A stretch of DNA of 64,000 nucleotides. Source: Streptomyces sp. NBC_01276 (GTDB lineage Bacteria; Actinomycetota; Actinomycetes; Streptomycetales; Streptomycetaceae). This document shows, piece by piece, positions 22,239 to 32,072 of this stretch (position 1 is the stretch's first letter; each line of letters starts with the position of its first letter). Below the pieces are notes generated by a model, which saw only the letters and a list, made by a program, of their open reading frames with translations, was not told the DNA's origin and searched no databases. The translations under genes and the position numbers were made by a program. Where the stretch lies: assembly GCF_041435355.1 (NCBI RefSeq), contig NZ_CP108442.1, positions 6,260,501 to 6,324,500 of the forward strand, given 5' to 3'.

Positions 22239-22709
22239 ATGACGCTGCGCCGCGGCCGCAGGCTGGCCATCGACGTCGGAGACGCCCGGATCGGGGTCGC
22301 CTCGTGCGACCCCGACGGGGTGCTCGCCACGCCGGTGGAAACCGTCCCGGGCCGGGACATCCCGTTCGCCCACAGGCGGCTGCGGCAGCTCGTCGAGGAG
22401 TACGAGCCCCTCGAAGTCGTGGTCGGCCTCCCCCGCTCGCTCAGCGGGCGGGAGGGGCCCGCCGCGGCCAAGGTGCGTGCCTTCGCGAACGAACTTGCGA
22501 AGGGCATCAAGCCGGTGACGGTCCGTCTGGTGGACGAGCGGATGACCACGGTCACCGCCGCCCAGGGCCTGCGGGCCTCCGGGAGGAACGCGAAGAAAGG
22601 CCGTTCGGTCATCGACCAGGCGGCCGCTGTGGTCATCCTGCAGAACGCTCTTGAGACCGAACGGGTATCAGGTAATCCGCCCGGTGAGTGCGTCGAAGTG
22701 GTTGTCTGA
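22239..22709 (+). CDS. ruvX: Holliday-junction resolvase-like protein RuvX (YqgF)
   Basis: 156 residues with RNase H fold: LAIDVGDARIGVASCD (about 9-24) holds the first acidic residues, VVVGLPRSLSG the middle strand, and VRLVDERMTTVTAAQGL and KGRSVIDQAAAVVIL the later motifs. Family members act as nucleases in pre-16S rRNA 5' processing or on junction DNA. ATG two bases after alaS stop; the alaS-ruvX-mltG order is conserved. Confidence 0.93.
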   Translation: MTLRRGRRLAIDVGDARIGVASCDPDGVLATPVETVPGRDIPFAHRRLRQLVEEYEPLEVVVGLPRSLSGREGPAAAKVRAFANELAKGIKPVTVRLVDERMTTVTAAQGLRASGRNAKKGRSVIDQAAAVVILQNALETERVSGNPPGECVEVVV

Positions 22710-22835
22710 TCGCGATACGGTAACGTTCCGCGCGATGTGGCGGCATTCGAACAGCCGTCGCCCACCACTTCAGAGGCGGAACCGGGTGCCGCGGCAAAGA
22801 AGCCGCTGCCTCCGTCTCGCGGCTCTAGGGGACCG

Positions 22836-24581
22836 ATGACTGAGTATGGCCGGGGCCGCGCCCCCGAACCCTGGCACCCGGAGGACCCGCTCTACGGGGA
22901 CCAGGGTTGGACCGGACAGGCGACCCAGCAGGGTCAGGTGCCCTACGCAGGCGGCCAGCAGCAGTATCCGCAGGAGCCGCAGTACCAGGACCCGCAGTAC
23001 CAGCAGTACCCCCAGCAGTACGCGGAGCAGCAGTACCAGGAGCAGCAGTACCCGCAGCAGCAGTACGTGCCGCAGGACCCGCAGCTCCAGCAGCAGCAAC
23101 TGCACCCGCAGCACCAGCAGCAGCTCCACCCGCAGTCCCAGCCCCAGCCGGTCTACGACGGCCAGGGCTGGGACACCGGGCAGGGCCGGCAGCTCCCGGA
23201 GCAGCAGCTCCAGGAGCAGCTCCAGTACCAGACCGGGGCCGCACCGGTGGACCCGTACGCGGGCGCGGAGCCGTACGCCCAGCAGGTCGCCCCGGGCTTC
23301 CCCGGCGAGGCTCCGGACCTGTACACCACCCCCGACGCCTTCCCGCCGCCCCAGCCCCCCGGCCGGCGGCGCCCCGACCCGGACCCGGTCGACGAGCCGG
23401 AGACGGAGGAGGCGGAGGAGTCCCTCCTCGACGCCGACGAGCCGCCCGGCCGCGGCGGACGCCGGGCCGGCCGCGGCAAGGCGGGCAAACCCAAACGCCG
23501 TGGCCCGAGCTGCCTGATCGCCGCGGTCGTCGCCCTCGCCGTGATCGGCGGTGGCGGCTACTACGGCTACTCGTACATCAAGGAGCGCTACGGCCCGGCC
23601 GAGGACTTCGCGGGCTCCGGCGCGGACGAGTCCTCCGTCGACGTCGAGATCCCCAAGAACGCGGGCATCGGCCAGATGGGACGCATCCTCAAGGAGGCCG
23701 GGGTCGTCGCGAGCGCCCAGGCCTTCGTGGACGCGGCCAAGGCCAACCCCAAGGGCATGTCCATCCAGCCCGGCATCTACACCTTGAAGAAGAAGATGTC
23801 GGGTTCGGCGGCGGTCGCCGTCATGATCGACCCCACCAAGCTCAACGTCATCACCGTCACCGAGGGCATGCGCAACTCCAAGGTGTACGACGCGATCGAC
23901 AAGAAGCTGGGCAAGCCGGCCGGCACCACCAAGGACATCGCCCAGCGCCAGGCCAAGGACCTCGGCCTGCCGGCCTGGGCCGGCACGGACCCGAAGCTGA
24001 TCGACCCGCTGGAGGGCTTCCTCTACCCGACGCGCTACGACCTCGGCAAGGGGAGCACCCCCGAGTCCCTGCTCAAGGAAATGGTCAAGAACGCGACGGC
24101 CAAGTACACCGAGCTGGGCATCGAGGGCAAGGCCAAGGAACTGGGCCTGGAGAACCCCCTCCAGGTGGTCACGGTCGCCAGCCTCGTCAACGCCGAGGGC
24201 AAGAACCACGACGACTTCAAGAAGATGGCCGAGGTGGTCTACAACCGCCTCAAGAAGACCAACGACGTCACGAACCAGAAGCTCCAGTTCGACTCGACGT
24301 ACAACTACGTCAAGAACCAGAGCGAGATCAACTTCAACCTGAAGGAAGCCCAGGCCTTCGACAACCCGTACAACACGCACTTCGTCAAGGGACTGCCCCC
24401 CGGCCCCATCGGGAACCCGGGCCTGGAGGCACTGACCGCTACGCTCGGTCCGGACCACGGCGGCTGGATGTTCTTCGTGTCGGTCGACGGTCACACGACG
24501 ACCTTCACCAAGACCTACGACGAGCACCTCAAGCTCGTCAACGAGTTCCAGGAACGGCAGAAGCAGAAGAACGGCGGGTAG
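22836..24581 (+). CDS. mltG: endolytic murein transglycosylase MltG with long Gln-rich cytoplasmic extension
   Basis: 581 residues from the ATG at 22836 (AGGGGA upstream); the frame extends earlier, but those codons lie in the intergenic leader. The N-terminal ~220 residues are cytoplasmic and low-complexity (Q/Y/P repeats, then acidic and basic stretches). One membrane helix follows (about 224-246), then a LysM-like subdomain (VDVEIPKNAGIGQMGRIL) and the YceG catalytic domain, with ASLVNAEGKN near 447-456 supplying the expected catalytic Glu, then MAEVVYNRLKK and PYNTHFVKGLPPGPIGNPG. Cleaves nascent glycan strands, setting their length. The extension is far longer than in E. coli MltG. Confidence 0.93.
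   Translation: MTEYGRGRAPEPWHPEDPLYGDQGWTGQATQQGQVPYAGGQQQYPQEPQYQDPQYQQYPQQYAEQQYQEQQYPQQQYVPQDPQLQQQQLHPQHQQQLHPQSQPQPVYDGQGWDTGQGRQLPEQQLQEQLQYQTGAAPVDPYAGAEPYAQQVAPGFPGEAPDLYTTPDAFPPPQPPGRRRPDPDPVDEPETEEAEESLLDADEPPGRGGRRAGRGKAGKPKRRGPSCLIAAVVALAVIGGGGYYGYSYIKERYGPAEDFAGSGADESSVDVEIPKNAGIGQMGRILKEAGVVASAQAFVDAAKANPKGMSIQPGIYTLKKKMSGSAAVAVMIDPTKLNVITVTEGMRNSKVYDAIDKKLGKPAGTTKDIAQRQAKDLGLPAWAGTDPKLIDPLEGFLYPTRYDLGKGSTPESLLKEMVKNATAKYTELGIEGKAKELGLENPLQVVTVASLVNAEGKNHDDFKKMAEVVYNRLKKTNDVTNQKLQFDSTYNYVKNQSEINFNLKEAQAFDNPYNTHFVKGLPPGPIGNPGLEALTATLGPDHGGWMFFVSVDGHTTTFTKTYDEHLKLVNEFQERQKQKNGG
22968..23145 (+). repeat. CAG/CAGTAC-rich low-complexity tract inside mltG
   Basis: Irregular in-frame repeats of CAGTAC, CAGCAG and CCGCAG encode a Gln/Tyr/Pro-rich segment (QQYPQQ, EQQYQE and similar). 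The repeat is coding and is likely to vary in length between strains. Confidence 0.75.
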
Positions 24582-24587
24582 CAGGAC

Positions 24588-25412
24588 ATGTCACGGATAC
24601 GGGCCGCGGTGCTGGGTTCGCCCATCGAGCACTCCCTCTCACCGGTGCTGCACCGCGCCGCCTACCGGGAGCTCGGCCTCGACGACTGGTCCTACGACCG
24701 GTTCGAGATCGACGAGGCCGCGCTCCCCGGGTTCGTGGCCGGCCTCGGCCCCGAGTGGGCGGGGCTGTCGCTGACGATGCCGCTCAAGCGGGCCGTCATC
24801 CCGCTGCTCGACGGCATCAGCGACACCGCCGCCTCCGTGGAGGCGGTCAACACGGTGGTCCTCACCGAGGACGGCCGCAGGCTCGGCGACAACACCGACA
24901 TCCCCGGGATCGTCGCCGCCCTGCACGAGCGCGGCGTCGAGAAGGTGCCCGCCGCCGCGATCCTCGGGGCGGGGGCCACCGCCTCCTCGGCGCTGGCGGC
25001 CCTCTCGCGGGTCTGCACCGGCGAGGTCACCGCGTACGTCCGCTCCTCCGCCCGCGCCGCCGAGATGCGCGAGTGGGGCGAGCGGCTCGGCGTCGCCGTC
25101 CGCACGGCCGACTGGTCGCGGGCCGCCGAGGCCCTGACGGCCCCACTGGTCATCGCCACCACCCCGGCCGGAGCCACCGACGCCCTCGCGGACGCCGTGC
25201 CGGACACCCCGGGGACCCTCTTCGACGTGCTCTACGACCCCTGGCCGACGGCGCTGGCCGCCGCCTGGACCGGCCGCGGCGGCACCCTGCTCGGCGGCCT
25301 GGACCTCCTGGTCCACCAGGCGGTCCTGCAGGTGGAGCAGATGACCGGCCGTCCCCGGGCGCCGCTGGCCGCCATGCGCGCGGCCGGCGAGGCGGCGCTC
25401 CGCGCCCGATAG
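24588..25412 (+). CDS. aroE: shikimate dehydrogenase
   Basis: 274 residues. Reduces 3-dehydroshikimate to shikimate with NADPH. The shikimate site is seen as HSLSPVLH (Ser16, Ser18) and the catalytic Lys67 in SLTMPLKRA, with DNTDIPG near 100-106; the nucleotide-binding loop is LGAGATASSAL. First aro gene of the cluster, 6 bases after mltG, so probably on the same transcript as alaS-ruvX-mltG. Slightly unusual SLTMPLK instead of the common NVTxPxK. Confidence 0.95.
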   Translation: MSRIRAAVLGSPIEHSLSPVLHRAAYRELGLDDWSYDRFEIDEAALPGFVAGLGPEWAGLSLTMPLKRAVIPLLDGISDTAASVEAVNTVVLTEDGRRLGDNTDIPGIVAALHERGVEKVPAAAILGAGATASSALAALSRVCTGEVTAYVRSSARAAEMREWGERLGVAVRTADWSRAAEALTAPLVIATTPAGATDALADAVPDTPGTLFDVLYDPWPTALAAAWTGRGGTLLGGLDLLVHQAVLQVEQMTGRPRAPLAAMRAAGEAALRAR

Positions 25413-25448
25413 GCTTCCCACCTGCGCGTTCGCATCGAGGGGGGCTTT

Positions 25449-25646
25449 GTGGAGACAGTGGAACCGGGCTGGCTGCTGGCCGGGAAAGAGGAGATCGCGG
25501 GCGGGGTGTTCCGTTTCGTCGCCACCCTGCTCGGCGATGCGCTGCCCGACTGGGCGAAGTGGACCATCTGCGCACTGGTGGCCGTCGGATCGCTCTGGGA
25601 AGCCGGAAAGTGGCTGCGCCGGCGCCGGAGCGTAGGGATCCGATAG
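25449..25646 (+). CDS. small single-span membrane protein between aroE and aroC
   Basis: 65 residues: acidic start (VETVEPGWLLAGKEEIAG), an amphipathic or hydrophobic part (FRFVATLLGDALPDWAKW), a membrane helix (TICALVAVGSLW) and a basic tail (KWLRRRRSVGIR). GTG start with GAGGGGG upstream. I do not recognise a family. It lies inside the aro gene run, 36 bases after aroE and 155 before aroC. A TAGGCT hexamer overlapping the aroE stop may be its own -10. Confidence 0.6.
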   Translation: METVEPGWLLAGKEEIAGGVFRFVATLLGDALPDWAKWTICALVAVGSLWEAGKWLRRRRSVGIR

Positions 25647-25801
25647 CTCCGCGGGCCAGAGTGCTCCGGGTACCCGTCGTCCGACAGTTGGACCGGGACC
25701 GGCGCACCCGCCCGGACGTGGGAGGATCGGGGGTACGGCGGGTCAGGGCCGCGCACCCGACCGCGCCGTCGCAGTGCCAGGCGCGAGCATGAGGAGCATC
25801 G

Positions 25802-26986
25802 TTGAGCAGGTTGCGTTGGCTGACCGCGGGAGAGTCGCACGGACCGGCACTGGTCGCGACGCTGGAGGGTCTTCCCGCCGGCGTCCCGGTCACCACCGAG
25901 TTGGTGGCGGACCACCTGGCCCGGCGCCGACTCGGCTATGGCCGCGGTGCCCGGATGAAGTTCGAGCAGGACGAGATCACCTTCCTCGGCGGCGTCCGCC
26001 ACGGACTGTCGCAGGGCTCGCCGGTCGCGGTCATGATCGGCAACACCGAATGGCCCAAGTGGGAGACCGTCATGTCGGCCGACCCGGTCGACCCCTCCCT
26101 GCTCAAGGAGACCGGCCGCAACGCGGCGCTGACCCGTCCCCGCCCCGGCCACGCCGACCTGGCGGGCATGCAGAAGTACGGCTTCTCCGAGGCCCGTCCG
26201 ATCCTGGAGCGCGCCAGCGCCCGTGAGACGGCCGCCCGCGTCGCCCTCGGCGCGGTCGCCCGGTCCTTCATCAAGGAGGCCGCGGGTATCGAGATCGTCT
26301 CCCACGTGGTGGAGCTGGCCGCGGCCAAGGCTCCCCGCGGCGTCTACCCGACCCCCGCCGACGTCGAGAAGCTCGACGCCGACCCGGTGCGCTGCCTCGA
26401 CGCCGACGCGTCGAAGGCGATGGTCGCGGAGATCGACCAGGCCCACAAGGACGGCGACACCCTCGGCGGCGTCGTCGAGGTCCTCGCGTACGGGGTCCCC
26501 GTCGGCCTCGGCTCCCACGTCCACTGGGACCGCCGGCTCGACGCCCGCCTCGCGGCCGCGCTCATGGGCATCCAGGCCATCAAGGGCGTGGAGGTCGGCG
26601 ACGGCTTCGAACTGGCCCGGGTGCCCGGCTCCCAGGCCCACGACGAGATCGTCTCCACCCCCGAGGGCCTCAAGCGGACCTCCGGCCGCTCCGGTGGCAC
26701 CGAGGGCGGTCTGACCACCGGCGAGCTGCTGCGCGTCCGGGCCGCCATGAAGCCCATCGCGACCGTCCCGCGCGCCCTGGCCACGGTCGACGTCGCCACC
26801 GGCGAGGCGACCGTGGCGCACCACCAGCGCTCCGACGTGTGCGCGGTGCCCGCCGCGGGCATCGTCGCCGAGGCGATGGTGGCGCTGGTCCTGGCCGACG
26901 CCCTCGTCGAGAAGTTCGGCGGCGACTCCGTCCCCGAGACCCGCCGCAACGTCCGGTCCTACCTCGACAACCTGCAGATCCGGTGA
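25802..26986 (+). CDS. aroC: chorismate synthase
   Basis: 394 residues; FMN-dependent, converts EPSP to chorismate. TTG start preceded by GAGGAG. Family signatures include [14 protein letters not shown] at the start, [16 protein letters not shown] (about 112-127), [26 protein letters not shown] near 300 and the C-terminal [17 protein letters not shown]. Followed by aroK with a 4-base overlap. The 155-base gap before it may hold a promoter, though none is clear. Confidence 0.97.
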   Translation: MSRLRWLTAGESHGPALVATLEGLPAGVPVTTELVADHLARRRLGYGRGARMKFEQDEITFLGGVRHGLSQGSPVAVMIGNTEWPKWETVMSADPVDPSLLKETGRNAALTRPRPGHADLAGMQKYGFSEARPILERASARETAARVALGAVARSFIKEAAGIEIVSHVVELAAAKAPRGVYPTPADVEKLDADPVRCLDADASKAMVAEIDQAHKDGDTLGGVVEVLAYGVPVGLGSHVHWDRRLDARLAAALMGIQAIKGVEVGDGFELARVPGSQAHDEIVSTPEGLKRTSGRSGGTEGGLTTGELLRVRAAMKPIATVPRALATVDVATGEATVAHHQRSDVCAVPAAGIVAEAMVALVLADALVEKFGGDSVPETRRNVRSYLDNLQIR

Positions 26987-27504
26987 CGGCCACCGGACCA
27001 CTGGTCGTCCTCGTCGGGCCCATGGGCTCCGGCAAGTCGACGGTGGGGGGTCTGCTGGCCGAACGGCTCGGCGTCCCCTACCGGGACACCGACGCCGACA
27101 TCGTCGCCGCCACGGGCCGGGAGATCTCCGACCTGTTCGTCGACGAGGGCGAGCCGTACTTCCGCGAGCTGGAGCGGCGGGCCGTCGCGGACGCCCTCGC
27201 CGGGCACACCGGAGTCCTCGCCCTCGGCGGCGGCGCCGTCCTTGACGAGGGCACCCGCGCCCTGCTCGCGGGGCTGCCCGTCGCCTACCTGTCGATGGAC
27301 GTCGAGGAGGCCGTGCGCCGCGTCGGCCTCGGCGCCGCGCGCCCGCTGCTCGCCGTCAACCCGCGCCGCCAGTGGCGCGAGCTGATGGACGCCCGGCGCC
27401 ACCTGTACACCGAAGTCGCGCGCGTCGTGGTGGCCACCGACGACCGCACCCCCGAAGAGGTCGCCCAGGCGGTCCTCGACGCTCTGGAGTTGAAGGACGT
27501 ATGA
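26983..27504 (+). CDS. aroK: shikimate kinase
   Basis: 173 residues from the GTG at 26983, which overlaps the aroC stop (GTGA). Walker A is [10 protein letters not shown] (Lys18), the shikimate-binding acidic motif is DTDADIV (about 35-41), and the GGGAV loop lies near 82. The lid region [12 protein letters not shown] is normal. Phosphorylates shikimate at O3. Confidence 0.96.
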   Translation: MTATGPLVVLVGPMGSGKSTVGGLLAERLGVPYRDTDADIVAATGREISDLFVDEGEPYFRELERRAVADALAGHTGVLALGGGAVLDEGTRALLAGLPVAYLSMDVEEAVRRVGLGAARPLLAVNPRRQWRELMDARRHLYTEVARVVVATDDRTPEEVAQAVLDALELKDV

Positions 27505-28592
27505 CAGACCAGGTGACGCGGATCAACGTCGGCGCCGGCGCCGGACACGACGCGTACGACGTGCTGGTCGGCCGGCAGCTGCTCGGCGAGCTGGGCGGCC
27601 TGATCGGCACGAAGGCCCAGCGGGTCGCGGTGATCCACCCCGAGGCGCTCGCCTCGACCGGTGAGGCGCTGCGGGACGACCTGGCGGCGCAGGGCTACGA
27701 GGCCGTCGCCATCCAGGTGCCCAACGCCGAGGAGGCCAAGACCGTCGAGGTGGCGGCGTACTGCTGGAAGGCGCTCGGCCAGTCCGGCTTCACCCGCACC
27801 GACGTGATCGTCGGCGTGGGCGGCGGCGCGACCACCGACCTCGCCGGCTTCGTGGCCGCCACCTGGCTGCGCGGCGTGCGCTGGATCGCCGTACCGACCA
27901 CGGTCCTCGCGATGGTGGACGCGGCGGTCGGCGGCAAGACCGGCATCAACACCGCCGAGGGCAAGAACCTGGTGGGTTCCTTCCACCCGCCGGCCGGCGT
28001 CCTGTGCGACCTGGCCGCGCTGGACTCGCTGCAGGTCAACGACTACGTCAGTGGCCTCGCCGAGATCATCAAGGCCGGGTTCATCGCCGACCCGGTGATC
28101 CTCGACCTGATCGAGGCGGACCCGGCGGCCGCCCGCACGCCGGACGGCCCGCACACGGCCGAGCTGATCTGCCGCTCCATCCAGGTCAAGGCCGACGTGG
28201 TCTCCAGCGACCTCAAGGAGTCCGGACTCCGCGAGATCCTCAACTACGGCCACACCCTCGCGCACGCCATCGAGAAGAACGAGCGCTACAAGTGGCGCCA
28301 CGGCGCCGCCGTGTCCGTCGGCATGGTCTTCGCCGCCGAGCTCGGCCGTCTCGCGGGCCGCCTCGACGACGCGACGGCCGACCGGCACCGGGAGATCCTC
28401 GCCGCGGTCGGCCTGCCGCTGACCTACCGCGGGGACCAGTGGCCCAAGCTGCTCCAGACCATGCAGGTCGACAAGAAGTCCCGCGGCAACCTGCTGCGCT
28501 TCATCGTGCTGGACGGCCTGGGCAAGCCCACCGTCCTGGAGGGCCCCGACCCGGCCCACCTGATCGCCGCGTACGGCGAGGTGTCGGCGTGA
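27501..28592 (+). CDS. aroB: 3-dehydroquinate synthase
   Basis: 363 residues from the ATG at 27501 (ATGA overlap with aroK). NAD- and metal-dependent cyclisation of DAHP. NAD region [18 protein letters not shown], then the [19 protein letters not shown] segment, and metal ligands in EIIKAGFI and [12 protein letters not shown] (about 248-259) and the later [10 protein letters not shown]. Second enzyme of the shikimate pathway. Confidence 0.97.
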   Translation: MTDQVTRINVGAGAGHDAYDVLVGRQLLGELGGLIGTKAQRVAVIHPEALASTGEALRDDLAAQGYEAVAIQVPNAEEAKTVEVAAYCWKALGQSGFTRTDVIVGVGGGATTDLAGFVAATWLRGVRWIAVPTTVLAMVDAAVGGKTGINTAEGKNLVGSFHPPAGVLCDLAALDSLQVNDYVSGLAEIIKAGFIADPVILDLIEADPAAARTPDGPHTAELICRSIQVKADVVSSDLKESGLREILNYGHTLAHAIEKNERYKWRHGAAVSVGMVFAAELGRLAGRLDDATADRHREILAAVGLPLTYRGDQWPKLLQTMQVDKKSRGNLLRFIVLDGLGKPTVLEGPDPAHLIAAYGEVSA

Positions 28593-29029
28593 GCCGCAAG
28601 GTGCTCGTGCTCAACGGCCCGAACCTGGGCCGCCTCGGCTCCCGCGAGCCCGACGTCTACGGGGCGACCTCGTACGCCGGTCTCGTCGAGAGCTGCCGCA
28701 CCCTGGGCGCGGAGCTCGGCTTCGACGTGGAGGTCCGCGAGACCAACGACGAGGGCGAGCTCGTGCGCTGGCTGCACGAGGCCGCCGACGGCAAGGTCCC
28801 GGTCGTGATCAACCCGGGCGCCTTCACGCACTACTCGTACGCCATGCGGGACGCGGCGGCTCAGCGCACCGCGCCGCTGATCGAGGTGCACATCTCCAAC
28901 CCGTACGCCCGCGAGGAGTTCCGGCACACCTCCGTCATCGCGGCCGTCGCGACGGGTACCGTGGCCGGCTTCGGGCTGGGCTCCTACCGGCTGGCGCTGC
29001 GCGCGCTGGCGGAAGAGGTCACGGCCTGA
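28589..29029 (+). CDS. aroQ: type II 3-dehydroquinate dehydratase
   Basis: 146 residues from the GTG at 28589 (GTGA overlap with aroB). Dodecameric anti-elimination enzyme. [20 protein letters not shown] carries the active-site Arg19 and Tyr24; [11 protein letters not shown] and [18 protein letters not shown] carry the Asn, His and the later Arg. Last aro gene of the coupled set aroC-aroK-aroB-aroQ. Many homologues read NLNLLGxREPxxYG; here [14 protein letters not shown]. Confidence 0.96.
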   Translation: MSRKVLVLNGPNLGRLGSREPDVYGATSYAGLVESCRTLGAELGFDVEVRETNDEGELVRWLHEAADGKVPVVINPGAFTHYSYAMRDAAAQRTAPLIEVHISNPYAREEFRHTSVIAAVATGTVAGFGLGSYRLALRALAEEVTA

Positions 29030-29075
29030 GATAACGTTCTCGCATCAGTCGCCTGAACGAGACGGAGTGGCGCGG

Positions 29076-29831
29076 ATGCAGCAAGGAGTGGGGGACTGGG
29101 GTCCGCCGCAGGGTCAGCACCCGGCGGCGCCCCCGCCGCCGCCGATACCCCCCGCGCGGGGGTGGCCGGTGGCCCCCATGGGCCCGGTGGCCCCGGTGCC
29201 CGAGGCCACCGGGCACATTCCGCTGCCCCCCGCCGTGGCGGCCCCGCCCGTGCCCCCCGCGCCCGGTACCGGCGGCGCCACCCTCGCCGTGCTGCTCATC
29301 GGCCCGGCGGGGGCCGGCAAGACCACCGTGGCCCGGCACTGGGCGGCGACCCGCCCCGTGCCGACCGCGCACATCAGCCTGGACGACGTCCGCGAGTGGG
29401 TCTGCTCGGGCTTCGCGGACCCGCAGGCGGGCTGGAACGAACATTCCGAGGCCCAGTACCGCCTCGCCCGCCGCACCTGCGGCTTCGCCGCCCGCAACTT
29501 CCTGGCCAACGGCATCTCCTGCATCCTCGACGACGCCGTCTTCCCCGACCGGCCCGTGGTGGGCCTGGGGGGCTGGAAGCGGCACGTGGGGCCCGGACTG
29601 CTCCCGGTCGTGCTGCTGCCCGGCCTGGAGATCGTCCTGGACCGCAATGCCGCCCGCTCCGGGAACCGGCGCCTGTCCGACGAGGAAGTGGCCCGGATCC
29701 ACGGCCGGATGGCCGGCTGGTACGGCTCCGGGCTGCCGATCATCGACAACTCCCACCTGGACGTGGAAGGCACGGCCCGGGCCCTGGACGAGGCCCTGGC
29801 GCGGGCCTCGGCGAGCCCCCAGGGCTGGTAG
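29076..29831 (+). CDS. AAA-family ATPase/kinase-like protein with Pro-rich N-terminus
   Basis: About 251 residues from ATG at 29076 (GGAG 8 bases upstream; a GTG at 29067 is an alternative). A Pro/Ala-rich disordered segment (1-70) precedes a P-loop domain: LLIGPAGAGKTTVARHWA, DDVREWVCSGFADPQAGWN and ILDDAVFPD. This resembles zeta-toxin/polynucleotide-kinase-like P-loop kinases that phosphorylate small molecules or RNA ends; the substrate is unknown. Lies 46 bases after aroQ and could be its transcript tail. Confidence 0.78.
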   Translation: MQQGVGDWGPPQGQHPAAPPPPPIPPARGWPVAPMGPVAPVPEATGHIPLPPAVAAPPVPPAPGTGGATLAVLLIGPAGAGKTTVARHWAATRPVPTAHISLDDVREWVCSGFADPQAGWNEHSEAQYRLARRTCGFAARNFLANGISCILDDAVFPDRPVVGLGGWKRHVGPGLLPVVLLPGLEIVLDRNAARSGNRRLSDEEVARIHGRMAGWYGSGLPIIDNSHLDVEGTARALDEALARASASPQGW

Positions 29832-29875
29832 CCCCGTCCGGACGCGCTCGCCGGGCCGGATGCGCGGGGCGCTCG

Positions 29876-29881
29876 TACGCT
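29876..29881 (+). promoter_or_regulatory. -10 element for a leaderless M24-like gene
   Basis: TACGCT (TANNNT) ends 7 bases before the ATG at 29889, and no Shine-Dalgarno sequence is present. Confidence 0.45.
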
Positions 29882-29888
29882 CGAATAC

Positions 29889-30995
29889 ATGTCAGACGTG
29901 TACGCGGCCCGCAGGGCCCTGCTCCGCGACCGCTGTGGCGCCGCGGGCAACTCCGCCGCACTGATCACGCGTCCGGCGAACGTCCGCTACCTCTCCGGGG
30001 CGTCCCCGCTGGGCGCCGTCCTGCTGGTCGGGCCCGCCGAAGACGTCCTGTTCTGCGCCGCCGCACCCACCGGTGAGGCGGACGAGGGGCGGCTCGACGA
30101 GGGGCTGCGGCTCTCCGTCCTGCCCAATCCCGGCGCGGACCCGGCCGTGGCCGCCGCCGACCTGGCCGCCGCCGCACGGGCCGAGTCCCTCGCCGTCGAG
30201 GAACACCACCTCACCGTCGGCCGCCACCGGGCCCTGCGCTCCGTCGCGCCCCGGCTGCGGCTCTGCGACCTGGGAGCCGCCGTCGAACAGCAGCGGCTCG
30301 TCAAGGACGAGGAGGAGATCGCCTGCCTGCGGATCGCCGCCGAGATCGCCGACCAGGCCCTCGGAGAGCTGCTGGAGTCGATCCTCGTCGGCCGTACCGA
30401 ACGCCACCTCGCCCTGGAGCTGGAACGCCGGCTCGTGGACCACGGCGCCGACGGTCCGGCCTTCCCGACCTCCGTCGGCACCGGCCCGCACTCCGGCCGC
30501 TCGCGGCACCGGCCCTCCGACCGGCGGGTGGAGGAGGGCGACTTCCTCACGGTCTGCCTCGGCGCGAACTACCGGGGCTACCGCTGCGAGATCGGCCGGA
30601 CCTTCGTGATCGGCACCACTCCCGCCGACTGGCAGATCGAGCTGTACGACCTCGTCTTCGCCGCCCAGCGGGCCGGCCGGGAGTCGCTCCTCCCGGGCGC
30701 CGCGTACCGCGACGTGGACCACGCGGCACGGTCCGTACTGGACTCCGCGGGGCACGGTGAAGCCCTCGCGGCATCGATGGGACACGGGGTGGGCCTCGAA
30801 ATCGACGAGGACCCGCAGCTTGCACCTACGGCAATGGGTAAACTGGACGCTTGCGTGCCGGTCACCGTCGAACCGGGGGTTCACCTCCCGGGCCGGGGAG
30901 GTGTCCGGATCGATGACACGCTCGTCGTACGCCCCGAGGCGGACGGCGGTCCAGAGCTACTCACCATTACGACCAAGGAGCTGCTCGCGCTCTAG
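29889..30995 (+). CDS. M24 (aminopeptidase P/creatinase) family protein with altered metal-site residues
   Basis: 368 residues: creatinase-like N-terminal domain (1-135) and pita-bread domain (140-368). The usual five metal ligands (D, D, H, E, E) read differently: in [21 protein letters not shown] the two Asp positions are Cys and Glu; GHGVGLEID keeps the ligand His, but the second conserved His is Asp; VEPGVHLPG keeps Glu; and RIDD has Asp instead of Glu. Canonical Xaa-Pro peptidase activity is therefore doubtful; it could bind another metal, be a pseudo-enzyme, or act on small molecules as creatinase does. Sits between the AAA gene and efp. Aminopeptidase P-like genes next to efp are common in bacteria. 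Confidence 0.85.
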   Translation: MSDVYAARRALLRDRCGAAGNSAALITRPANVRYLSGASPLGAVLLVGPAEDVLFCAAAPTGEADEGRLDEGLRLSVLPNPGADPAVAAADLAAAARAESLAVEEHHLTVGRHRALRSVAPRLRLCDLGAAVEQQRLVKDEEEIACLRIAAEIADQALGELLESILVGRTERHLALELERRLVDHGADGPAFPTSVGTGPHSGRSRHRPSDRRVEEGDFLTVCLGANYRGYRCEIGRTFVIGTTPADWQIELYDLVFAAQRAGRESLLPGAAYRDVDHAARSVLDSAGHGEALAASMGHGVGLEIDEDPQLAPTAMGKLDACVPVTVEPGVHLPGRGGVRIDDTLVVRPEADGGPELLTITTKELLAL

Positions 30996-31054
30996 CCCAC
31001 GTGGCCGGGCCGTGCGTGCACCCAAGGTCTTCCAGTGCAGGAGATTCCGCAACC

Positions 31055-31621
31055 GTGGCTTCCACGAACGACCTCAAGAACGGCATGGTGCTGAAGCTCG
31101 ACGGGGGCCAGCTCTGGTCCGTCGTCGAGTTCCAGCACGTCAAGCCCGGCAAGGGCCCGGCCTTCGTGCGTACCAAGCTGAAGAGCGTGATGTCCGGCAA
31201 GGTCGTCGACAAGACGTTCAACGCCGGCACCAAGGTCGAGACGGCCACCATCGACCGCCGCGACATGCAGTTCTCGTACATGGACGGCGACTACTTCGTC
31301 TTCATGGACATGAGCACCTACGACCAGCTCATGGTCGACCGCAAGGCCGTCGGCGACGCCGCCAACTTCCTCATCGAGGGCTTCACCGCCTCCGTGGCCC
31401 AGCACGAGGGCGAGGTGCTCTACGTCGAGCTCCCGGCCGCCGTCGAGCTGGTCATCGAGCACACCGACCCGGGCGTCCAGGGCGACCGCTCCACCGGTGG
31501 CACCAAGCCGGCGCGCCTGGAGACCGGCTACGAGATCCAGGTCCCGCTCTTCGTGACCACGGGCGAGAAGGTCAAGGTCGACACCCGCACCAGCGACTAC
31601 CTCGGCCGGGTGAACAGCTAA
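31055..31621 (+). CDS. efp: translation elongation factor P
   Basis: 188 residues; relieves ribosome stalling at polyproline. The acceptor loop is [10 protein letters not shown] with Lys33 at the tip; flanked by the KOW-like domain I and OB domains II and III. C-terminus [16 protein letters not shown] is typical. GTG start with AGGAG upstream. No EpmA/EarP/YmfI-type modification gene is seen nearby. Followed by nusB after 2 bases. Confidence 0.97.
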   Translation: MASTNDLKNGMVLKLDGGQLWSVVEFQHVKPGKGPAFVRTKLKSVMSGKVVDKTFNAGTKVETATIDRRDMQFSYMDGDYFVFMDMSTYDQLMVDRKAVGDAANFLIEGFTASVAQHEGEVLYVELPAAVELVIEHTDPGVQGDRSTGGTKPARLETGYEIQVPLFVTTGEKVKVDTRTSDYLGRVNS

Positions 31622-31623
31622 CC

Positions 31624-32058
31624 GTGGCCGCCCGGAGCAACGCGCGCAAGCGCGCCTTCCAGATCCTGTTCGAGGCCGACCAGCGCGGGGTGCCCGTGCG
31701 CGAGGTCCTCGCGGACTGGATCCGCCACGCGAGGTCGGACGACCGGCAGCCGCCGGTCAGCGCCTTCACGATGGACCTCGTCGAGGGCTACGCCGACAAG
31801 GTGAACCGCATCGACGACCTGATCGTCACCTACGCCGTGGACTGGGAGCTCGACCGCATGCCGGTCGTCGACCGGAACATCCTGCGGCTGGGCGCCTACG
31901 AGCTGATCTGGGTCGACGAGACCCCGGACGCCGTGGCGATCGACGAGGCCGTCCAGCTGGCCAAGGAGTTCTCGACGGACGACTCGCCGGCGTTCGTGAA
32001 CGGCCTCCTCGGCCGGTTCAAGGACCTGAAGCCGAACCTGCGTCGCAGCGAGAGCTGA
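31624..32058 (+). CDS. nusB: transcription antitermination factor NusB
   Basis: 144 residues, all-helical. RKRAFQILFEAD start, RMPVVDRNILRLGAYELIW and AIDEAVQLAKEFSTDDSPAFVNGLLGRF are family signatures. Works with NusE (S10) on boxA in rRNA antitermination. GTG start; translation probably follows efp. Ends before a 21-bp hairpin. Confidence 0.96.
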   Translation: MAARSNARKRAFQILFEADQRGVPVREVLADWIRHARSDDRQPPVSAFTMDLVEGYADKVNRIDDLIVTYAVDWELDRMPVVDRNILRLGAYELIWVDETPDAVAIDEAVQLAKEFSTDDSPAFVNGLLGRFKDLKPNLRRSES

Positions 32059-32072
32059 CACCAGGCACGCGC

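Noticed and set aside
22968..23145. Repeat tract considered as CRISPR or tandem repeat element
   Set aside because: It is an in-frame Gln/Tyr/Pro coding repeat of mltG with no regular spacers.
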